This document shows, one piece after another, positions 56,318 to 64,000 of a DNA stretch of 64,000 bases. A program made the translations under genes and the position numbers. The stretch's first letter is position 1; each line of letters starts with the position of its first letter. Below the pieces are notes generated by a model that was not told where the DNA came from, ran no database searches, and saw only the letters and a list, made by a program, of their open reading frames with translations. This DNA comes from Neoceratodus forsteri (taxonomy: Eukaryota > Chordata > Ceratodontiformes > Ceratodontidae), in contig CM057450.1 of NCBI GenBank assembly GCA_016271365.2, positions 1,804,701,967-1,804,765,966 of the forward strand. The letters run 5' to 3'.

Positions 56318-59117
56318 TTATCTATTATCCCTCAACCAAACATCTAATTTGTTTTTAAAGACAGTGGCACTAGTTGCCTCTACCAATTCTTGTGGCAAGG
56401 TGTTCCATACAATGGATGCTCTTATTGGAAAAAAGTTTCCTTTTTTGCTGGTTTTATAAGTTTTTACTTCAAGCTGTTTATTATGCAGTCTCGGAACATG
56501 TTGCCTTTTGGAGAGTGTTAGACCACATTTTTTCATTAGATCTGGTGAATTTATTGAATTGAAAACCATAAGCATATCACCTCTTAATCTTCTAGTTTGA
56601 AGAGAGAAGAGACCAGTAGCTTTTAATCTGTTCTGATAATCCAAGTTTGTTAATCTTGGAATCATTCTAGTTACTCTCCTTTGAACCTGTTCAAGAATTG
56701 CTATGTGTTTTATTTGGTTTGGATTCCAGAAAGGGGAGCCATAGTCTAGATATGGTCTAATGTATGCCCTATACAATGGAATAAGGCATTGTTCAGTGCG
56801 ATTAACAAAAGTGTGTTTTATTTGCCTCAATAGTCTGTTGGTCATGCAAACAGTTCTAACACAGTGATCATTTGATGTAAGTTTATTATTAACGTATATC
56901 CCTAAATTGTTTTCACAATTTGATGAGTGAAGTGGTAGTCCATTTATATGATATATCGTTTTTGGAATGCACTAGTAAACATTTGTCTTTATTAAACTGC
57001 ATATGATTTTCATTTGCCCAAAGTGTTAATTTTTCCAAATCCTTCTTTAATGCAAAAATATTTTCTTGATTATTAACCTTGCCCCCCAATTTAGTGTCGT
57101 CTGCAAATTTAACTATGAAGTTATTTGGCCCGTTTGTAAATCACTGATAAACAGGTTAAACAGTGTTGGTCCCAAGACTGACCCCTGTGGTACACCACTT
57201 GTCACACTACCCGAATCAGACAAGATATCATTAATTCTGACTCTCTGAGAACGATTTGTCAACCAGTTTAAAGTCCAGTTGACAATATCAGGTGACAAAC
57301 CTAGATTGTGCATTTTAGTAATGAGTTTTTCATGTGAGACTTTATCGAAAGCTCTACTAAAGTCCAAAAGAATTACATCAGTAGGGATACCCACATCTAG
57401 TAGAGTACTTATATTATTGTAAAAAAGATATCAGATTGGTGACACAGGAATACTTGGGAGTAAACCCATGCTGATTTGAATCATAAATTCCTAATTTTTT
57501 ACAATCTTGATCTATTAGAGACTTCATTACTCGTTCCATTAATTTACCAGCCACTGAGGTCAGGCTAATTGGACGATAATTTGGCACAGAACCTTTATTG
57601 CATTTTTTAAATATGGGAGTAACTATTGCTAAAAACCAATCATTTGGTACAGTGCTTTCTTGTAAGGATTTATTTAAAATAATTGACAAAGGTATAGAAA
57701 TATTTATAGAGGTTTCGATCAGAAACCATGGATGAATACCGTCTGGGCCCGGACTAGTATTTTTTTTTAGTTTTTTGATAGCCTATATAATATCAGTTGG
57801 ATAGAACCTATGATAATCTACGTGGTGAACTTTAAATGTACTAATAGGTGATTTTTTGAGAGAAGACAGAATAAAAGTACTTATTAAAGAGATTGGAGGT
57901 TTCTGTATCAGATAGAGAAGAGTTATTGGTTATAATGGGACCAATGGTCCTTGATGCACCTTTTTTTACTATTTATATAGGAGAAAAGAGATTTGTGACA
58001 GTCTTTTGTGTGAGCTAGTTTAAATTCTAGCTTATTTTTTGCCAATTTAATAGAATTTAAGTTTTTCACAGATGGTCTGTATTTATGTAATAGAGTAGTT
58101 TAAATGGAACAGAACTATCCTTAAGTTTCCTAAAAAGTTTAATTTTTATTTTAATCCCGATTTTTAATTGTCTTGTTGAACCAAGGGGGAATTTTTCCTT
58201 TATTATTAAATTTCCTCTTAGATGGAATAAAGGTATTTTCCAAATAATGTACAATGTTTTTAAAAAAGTCCCAAACTTGTTGTGTTGTACAATTAAGAAG
58301 ATTAGATTCCCAGTTTATGTTTTGTAAGTATTCATTGATTTTAGAAAAGTTTGTTATAATTTTTTGTATAGTATAACTTCCTTTGTGTAGTTTTAAACTG
58401 TTGAATTTCAAAAAGAATAGATGAATGATCACTGGTCCCAAGTGGATCCCAAATTTGTAAATTGCTAATTTGTTGCTCTATGTTAGTAAATAATAGATCC
58501 AAAACATTAGGACCTTGAATGGGTGCAGTAACAAGTTGTTGTAATCCAGTACTAACTACCACATCTATTAGTCCTTTCTCGGCATAGGACTGTCCTGAGA
58601 ATGAGTCCCAGTTAATATGAGGGAGGTTAAAGTCACCAAATATTACAGTATCTTCATTCTGAAAAATGTGTAATTTCTTTAAACATACCAGTTGTGTAAT
58701 CTGAATTTGCAGATGGAGGTCGATAGATGTTACCAATAGTTATATAGGACTGCTCCTTCAATAAGATTTTAACCCATATACTTTCCAAAGGAAAGGGAGA
58801 ACACACTTCAAAAGAAGGAATATCATTTCGTATGTACATACAAGCTCCACCTTGCTTATCTAATCTGTTTTATGATATAATTTATAACCTGGAATTTCTC
58901 TGAACCAAATTGAGGATGCGTCCCACCAAGTTTCAGTTACTCCCACCACACCTATATTTAAAGTTTTACATTTGGCTTCGAGTTCTGCTAATTTGAGTTG
59001 GTTTAAAGATCTTGCATTCAAAGCTAGGAATTTACATTTAGTTGTATTAATATTTTGGTAAGTATTCAGAGACTTGGGAATAGACCCATTCTCCCCCATT
59101 GTTTTTAGTTTAAACAA
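56318..59117 (-). pseudogene. CR1 ORF2, endonuclease and RT
   Basis: Starts near 59117. Endonuclease: FLALNARSLNQLKLAELEA, VVGVTETWWD (~58945), MYIRNDIPSFE, ITIGNIYRPP, VIFGDFNLPHINWDSF (~58650-58605), LLFTN, GTSDHSSILFEI (~58430-58395). RT: AIVTPIFKKCNKGSVPNYRP (~57630-57570), [27 protein letters not shown] (~57375-57325), [20 protein letters not shown] (~57200-57145). The YADD box is not visible in an open frame (~57110-57050). The C-terminal region LRPYLDYGSPFW-like (RPYLDYGSPFWNPNQ) and LFSLQTRRLRGDMLMVF follows. Frameshifts near 58860, 58650, 58340, 57400 and 57110. Confidence 0.83.
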
Positions 59118-59728
59118 TGATTTATGATTTTAGTGATACTTTTCCTTATAAGTGTACTACCCCTATGACTGAGATGTAAACCGTCCCAGCAAAACAAGGA
59201 AGAACGATCTGAAAATGATTCCCAGTGGGTAATACAGGGTATATCCAGCTTAAAACACCACTTTCTCAGCCATTCATTTAGGGCTTTGATTTTCTGTGTC
59301 ATGGTAGATGTTGCTGTCGGGACAGGTAGAATTTCAGATATACATACACAGCATCCCCTATCAAGTAACAGGTTACATAACGGCACATAGTCCTGTTGTA
59401 GCTGATTAAATGGGGTGTTGTTTATATCATTAACACCGGCATGTATGATAACCAGTGGATTTTCCCCCGCATTTTGTAAAATTTTAGGCATCATGGAGGT
59501 AATGTCAGATACCCTGGCCCCACGGAAGCTAGAACAAGTGTGGTTGCTCTTGTCACTATTGCATATCGCCCTGTCAATGTGCTTAATGATTAAATCTCCC
59601 AGGACTAACACTTCTTTTGAGACAGTAGGGGTACAAGAATCAGAAACAGGTGATTGTTTAACACACTCTGGAGCGATTAACTTAATAGGTATTAGGAAGG
59701 GAAAAACTGAGAAGACTGGTTGAGACAA
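59105..59728 (-). pseudogene. CR1 ORF1, SGNH/GDSL esterase domain
   Basis: Open for 207 codons on the minus strand. Motifs of the CR1 ORF1 esterase: block I VLGDLIIKHID (~59603-59570), FRGARVSDI (block II region), VIIHAGVNDIN (block III), ISEILPVP, and block V DGLHLSHRG (~59180-59155, catalytic Asp-His). The block I nucleophile Ser of GDS is Leu here, so the esterase should be inactive. In the family this domain is thought to act on lipids or help particle function. The N-terminal PHD-type region is not seen. Called a pseudogene for the lost catalytic residue. Confidence 0.82.
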
Positions 59729-61110
59729 GCAATCCTTTTTCTGCCATCAACGTCTGTGTTTCTATATTTCTTTGCAACAAGTGCAATCATTTTATTTATC
59801 AGTTCACCTAATTTTAAGATGCCATTTTTGCAGAAATCATTGAATGCCTCATTAATGTGACATCACAGGACTCGGTCCACCTCACTGCCAAATTGAGATG
59901 TTGTATTTCAGCTTAGCTATACTGGGAAAACTAATTTTAAAAGAATATTCGAGAAAGTGTGATAAAATGCAGTCCATTTTGTTAATTTAAATTTTAATGT
60001 GTTCTGAAATTTAAATAAATACATATTAATTACCATCAGAAGCTTGGGTGAGCTGCTAGACTGGAATAATTGTGTATTTTATTTGCTTTCCTAATTATGC
60101 AAACTGTCCATGTAACACCCTTCTTGCCAGGTTTTTAACGGACAGCTAGCTACAACCCCCATTCATGCAGAATCAGAGTAGAAGTCAGAAATGGGCACTA
60201 CAAATGCAGAACACAGTGGAAAAATGCCCATTCTATAAAGTAGTCAGTAAGGACTGTATTTTAATTTATTTTGATCTCCATATATAAACGAAGCAATAAG
60301 GGGTTTAAATGGACAGTTTGCCTTATTAGGAAAACACATGAATTATGTGGAATTATTAGAGTCTGGCAGCTCCCAGACACTTGTAAAGGTAATTATTATG
60401 TATGTATTTAAATTTCAGAACATGTTAACATTTGAATTAACAGAATGAAAAGCATTTTTACTACCAGTTTCTCTAAAAATTAAACTGGGGCAAAAGGGCT
60501 AAAACGGACAAATGTATATCTGGGTGTGTGCCTGGTCATGACGAGAAACAGGATCAAATAATGGAGAACTAATCCATTTATAGAATATAACTTGTTGGTA
60601 ATTAACACATGGGGAACATAACTATGTAGTGTGTGTTTTTTAATCCAGTGTATATAAATGTTTGCTCTGAATTTCTCATGCCTCCTCCCATTTCTCCACC
60701 TCACCCTCGCCTAGTGTCCATACTTCAGTTCTTTGCAATCTCATTTGTTGGATATTGGCCCAAGAAGTTGTCAGGAAAAAAATGCTCTCTGTAACTGTAG
60801 GCTTTTCTTACCCTGATAATATGTGGACTGTTTGCCTTTTTTTAACCTTTATTTATTTATTTTTTTTGGGTGGGAGGGAGAGACACCTACTTGGCTTTTT
60901 CTTATGTTTCTATACACTGGTTACTTAGCATACCCTAATGTCATGACCAGCAATAAATATATTGGCGCGCGGTACTGCACATGGTATCATACTGAGAAAA
61001 ATATATGAGTGGTAACTGGAAAGTCAGTAATCTATGAATTGGCTTGGAAAAAGTGAAAGGTTACATACTGTTAGCGTGTGTAATATCAGACACTGTTATC
61101 ACTGCAACAG
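59729..61110. other. Unassigned sequence, includes start of CR1 5' flank
   Basis: AT-rich. No gene recognised. A TTTATTTATTTATTTTTTTTG run at ~60848 could be the tail of a minus-strand TAAA-tailed element. Confidence 0.35.
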
Positions 61111-62004
61111 TGTAATAGGGTGTGGGATACCAGATGGACACACCAGTCTGGTATAAAGTTCAATGCACCATTGGCAAGGCGCAATGTTTATTTGTTCCAA
61201 CACCAACAGAAAGGAAATAAAGTAAAAGGCTCAAACTGTGAGCAAAATAAAGGCTATATAAAGTGAGTAACATTCTGTACCATTGTGGCAAACTTAAACA
61301 TTCCATTTCCACTTGTGTGATGAGGTCTTATCGACCCTTCTCACTCCCTGGTCAGAAAACACTGACCCTATCTGAAAAAATGCTGAACAGGTTAGCCCTT
61401 TTATACCCACCCACACAGTCATATGTCAACAGCATCATCATGTTCATATAAGTTTGTTTTTAGAGCTCCATTTAATTTATGTAATATAGGGAGCTCATAT
61501 TAATATACACTACATCGGGTATGAGCAAACAGAACATATTTTTAGTTAAGTAGGGCTTTAATTTCAAACAGGAAACATTTCATTCAGGTCTAAGGTAAGG
61601 TGTTGCAGTATAAAGGTAGACACTAGAGGCCGCTGCTGCCCTATAGGGCGAGCACACAGCAACTAGGCAAACAACAGAGCACACACCCTGCTTGCAGGAG
61701 TGTGCAGACACAGTACCATTCTATAATTCCCCTATAAGGGCTCTGTGCGTAGCCTCTGCATTCTAAGTGTTTCACTTAATTAGGCACTTTAAGCACTTTA
61801 ATTCCTCTGCACTCATGAAGTTCATAGCTGCCCATTTATGTGCGCAACAAACATTAACCAGAACTTCTGTCTTGGGCGGAGCAGAAGAATTCGGTCTCCT
61901 ACCCAGGGGCCCCCTCTTACACATCTCCCCACCCAAGAGGGCAGCTGTCCTACGGTTGTCCGATACTGTCATACCTACCCACTAAGGGTGCAGTGGCAGG
62001 AAGT
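61111..62004 (-). repeat. 3' LTR
   Basis: Left copy of the direct repeat. Its right end is placed next to the pyrimidine tract CCCCTTCTCTTTTCC and is approximate, since the other copy runs off the window. Confidence 0.75.
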
Positions 62005-62313
62005 ATCCCCTTCTCTTTTCCGGGAAGGGGATGGAGCTATGGCCCACCCTCTCCATAAGCTCTGTCTCAGGATCCCTATACATTCAGAATTAATTGTCTG
62101 GAGACATACGTTTACACAAAACTATTACTAGAACCCTGAGACACTTCCGAACAAGTAGACCTAGTAAAAATAGTTCCTATTTTCATTTTCTAAAACCCTG
62201 CTTCAATCCAGCTTTACTATGGGAATTATCTCTATATTATACGTACACCCTCTAATATGAGAAGAGTTGTACTGTAACCTTCTGCATGTAAGGAGAACAC
62301 AGTTTAGTGTAGA

Positions 62314-63068
62314 CTACCACCTCGTACCATATGACGTATGTGGTTGAGTCCCCCTTTTCCATGGGTGCCATTTCCTACGGCCCACCCACCTTTGGTTCCT
62401 CCCTTCCACCCATCTGTCAGATACTCTGTGATGCACTGTATTGTCTTCTATATAGGCAGCCACCTGTCTATACAGCCCAGGCCAGTAATACCTAGAAGTG
62501 ATGTCTTGTAGTATTTCCCCATGATCTGAGACTAGGTATGTTTGGAACAAACAAAGTCCAACACCTTCCTTCTTTGAGATCTGGGTACTACCACCCTTAC
62601 ATCCTTTTCGCCAGTACGGGGATTAGGTCTGATGTGGTAAAGAATACCCTGTCTCATTTCGTACCACATTAACCTATCTCCGATACCACCATTAACTGAG
62701 CTACCTTCCTTAACCTTAATGTGATTCCCTAAATGGGTAATTTCGTGGTCCCTCGATTGCAACAGTCTCCAGTCTGGTTCTGGAAAACATTCACATTTTA
62801 CAATAAGAGTTTCACAACAAGTCCCTTCAGCCTTGTCGGCCTTTTCCATATTGCTTGGTATCTTCACACCAGCAGGCACAAGTCCAGAGTCAGTCTTACC
62901 TGAGGACTTCTCCTCTTGCATCTCGGTTTCTATCAAATAGCAACCGGGAAAAATTGGGAATGTAGGCAACAGTGATGTACTCAGAATATCCTTTCCCTCT
63001 GGGTTCCTGGAGTCCTGGTCATCTGCGGCCTCAACCAGTTTCACTGACCAGGAACTCTCCAACAGCAC
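62314..63068 (-). pseudogene. LTR element pol remnant, integrase N-terminal zinc region
   Basis: Minus-strand 63068-62532 followed, one frame over, by 62550-62314. Near the junction: GILYHIRPN (family motif before the HHCC zinc finger), VVVPRSQRRKVLDFVCS, then DITSRYYWPGLYRQVAAYI (~62495-62440), the Gypsy-type YWPGMxxxV segment. The expected C-x2-C after it is not evident. No RT, RNase H or DDE core. The N-terminal half (62700-63068) has no domain I recognise. Product unlikely to function. Confidence 0.72.
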
Positions 63069-63074
63069 CTCGTA

Positions 63075-63263
63075 TCAGTGCTCAGCCTCCTTCCGGCGCT
63101 GGTCCGCTTTAAGCCACTGTCCACTGAGCCAGTTTACCAATCTTATCAGGTCAGCCACACGATCTGCATACTCCATCCCAGATATCTCATTCAGGCCACC
63201 GACTCCTTCCATGGTCCTTGGAACTTGTCCACCTTTGATTCTTTTGCAAGTATCCGCCGACAA
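63075..63263 (-). pseudogene. LTR element gag-like N-terminal fragment
   Basis: A 62-codon ORF shortly downstream (minus strand) of the primer-binding site, ending VNWLSGQWLKADQRRKEAEH. Its position is that of a gag start. No conserved domain is visible in so short a piece. It sits next to the integrase remnant, so a large deletion removed most of gag-pol. Confidence 0.5.
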
Positions 63264-63301
63264 CTACGTATGCCTTCCCCGGCCAAACGCAGTCAGCAGT
63301 T

Positions 63302-63319
63302 ATCCCACTCCTAACACCA
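63302..63319 (-). promoter_or_regulatory. Primer-binding site, tRNA-Leu type
   Basis: On the minus strand TGGTGTTAGGAGTGGGAT lies two bases inside the 5' LTR. Its complement ATCCCACTCCTAACACCA matches the 3' end of vertebrate tRNA-Leu (from memory, one or two mismatches) including CCA. Confidence 0.7.
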
Positions 63320-63321
63320 AG

Positions 63322-64000
63322 TGTAATAGGGTGTGGTATAACAGATGGGCACAACAGTCAGTTATAAAGTTCAATGCACCATTGGCAAGGCGCAATGTTT
63401 ATTTGTTCCAACACCAACAGAAAGGAAATAAAGTAAAAGGCTCAAACTGTGAGCAAAATAAAGGCTATATAAAGTGAATAACATTCTGTACCATTGTGGC
63501 AAACAAACATTCAGTTTCCACTTGTGTGATGAGGTTTTATCGACCCTTCTTGTTCCCTGGTCAGAAAACACTGACCCTATTTGAAAAAATGCTGAACAGG
63601 TTAGCCCCTTTATACCCGTCCACACAGTCATGTGTCCACAGCATCATCATGTTCATATAAGTTTGTTTTTAGAGCTCCATTTAATTTATATAATATAGGG
63701 AGCTCATATTAATATACACTACATCGGGTATGAGCAAACAGAACATATTTTTAGTTAAGGAGGGCTTTAATTTCAAACAGGAAACATTTCATTCAGGTCT
63801 AAGGTAAGGTGTTGCAGTATAAAGGTAGACACTAGAGGCTGCTGCCACCGTATAGAGCGAGCACACAGCAACTAGAGCACACTCCCTGCTTGCAGGAGTG
63901 TGCAGACATGGTACCATTCTATAATTCCCCTATAAGGGCTCTGTACGAAGCCTCTGCATTTCTAAGTGTTTCACTTAATTAGGCACGTTAAGCACTTTAA
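63322..64000 (-). repeat. 5' LTR (partial)
   Basis: Right copy of the direct repeat, matching 61111-61800 and running off the window end. Confidence 0.85.

Larger units (their letters stand above)
56170..59728 (-). mobile_element. CR1 LINE, long copy with ORF1 esterase
   Basis: Minus-strand CR1 with ORF1 C-terminal esterase domain (59728-59105), ORF2 endonuclease (59117-58341), connector (58441-57800) and RT (57689-56318). ORF1 and ORF2 overlap by about 13 nt (59105-59117), a common CR1 arrangement. It is the longest LINE in the window, and its AT-rich composition and sequence set it apart from the CR1 family at 24205. Confidence 0.85.
61111..64000 (-). mobile_element. LTR retrotransposon (Ty3/Gypsy-like), internally deleted, 5' LTR cut by window end
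   Basis: Two direct repeats start at 61111 and 63322 (TGTAATAGGGTGTGG) and run in parallel for at least ~680 bp with about 30 differences by eye. Internal coding is on the minus strand, so the right repeat is the 5' LTR. A primer-binding site (63302-63319) and polypurine tract complement (62006-62021) border the ~1.3-kb interior. The interior keeps only a gag-like start and an integrase N-terminal region; protease, RT, RNase H and most of integrase are absent. Non-autonomous. Confidence 0.85.

Overview
This looks like a slice of a large, repeat-rich vertebrate genome, most likely a long-intron region. One strong host coding exon is visible: 99 nt at 22224-22322 (+), flanked by a consensus AG acceptor and GT donor. 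It encodes an acyl-CoA oxidase family segment (GHGSN motif) that I match from memory to ACOXL. The rest is transposon-derived. The mix of two DIRS tyrosine-recombinase retrotransposons, L1, L2, CR1, a second jockey-type LINE family, a Penelope-like relic, a Ty3/Gypsy-like LTR element, tRNA-derived SINEs including a CORE-SINE, a hAT MITE and several foldback elements suggests an amphibian, perhaps a caecilian or salamander. A reptile, fish or lungfish is not excluded. No bacterial or viral gene layout is present.

Layout. 1-1135: foldback and hairpin elements around a GC-rich patch. 1140-5765: LINE endonuclease relic (-), Penelope GIY-YIG relic (+), LINE 3' tail and CR1 3' end (+). 5766-7129: A-rich, nothing recognised. 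7130-20640: one L1 (+) split twice, by a jockey-type LINE (9118-13340, -), itself carrying a CR1 3' fragment (11371-11694), and by an L2 (15533-18234, -) that landed inside the RT AFD motif. 20850-21510: CR1 fragment (-). 22224-22322: host exon. 24205-26125: CR1 (+) carrying a tRNA-type SINE. 28720-29058: hAT MITE with an exact 8-bp target duplication. 30430-30764: CR1 relic. 30765-37091: DIRS copy A, carrying a CORE-SINE and a tRNA-type SINE. 38440-40035 and 40940-41220: CR1 fragments. 41222-43493: a repeat unit with four ~300-bp monomers, each an imperfect palindrome, interrupted by DIRS copy B (43494-49167) and apparently resuming to about 49320. 50440-52813: jockey-type LINE (+). 53690-55560: second copy of the palindromic repeat unit. 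56170-59728: long CR1 (-) with an ORF1 esterase domain. 61111-64000: LTR retrotransposon (-) with a large internal deletion, its 5' LTR running off the window.

Most transposon genes are broken by stops, frameshifts or nested insertions. The main apparently open exception is the tyrosine recombinase of DIRS copy A. The two DIRS copies act as natural references for each other: copy B shows the empty sites for both SINEs in copy A, and copy B keeps a stretch of about 216 nt that copy A has lost. The least explained structure is the pair of palindromic tandem-repeat units at 41222-43493 and 53690-55560.
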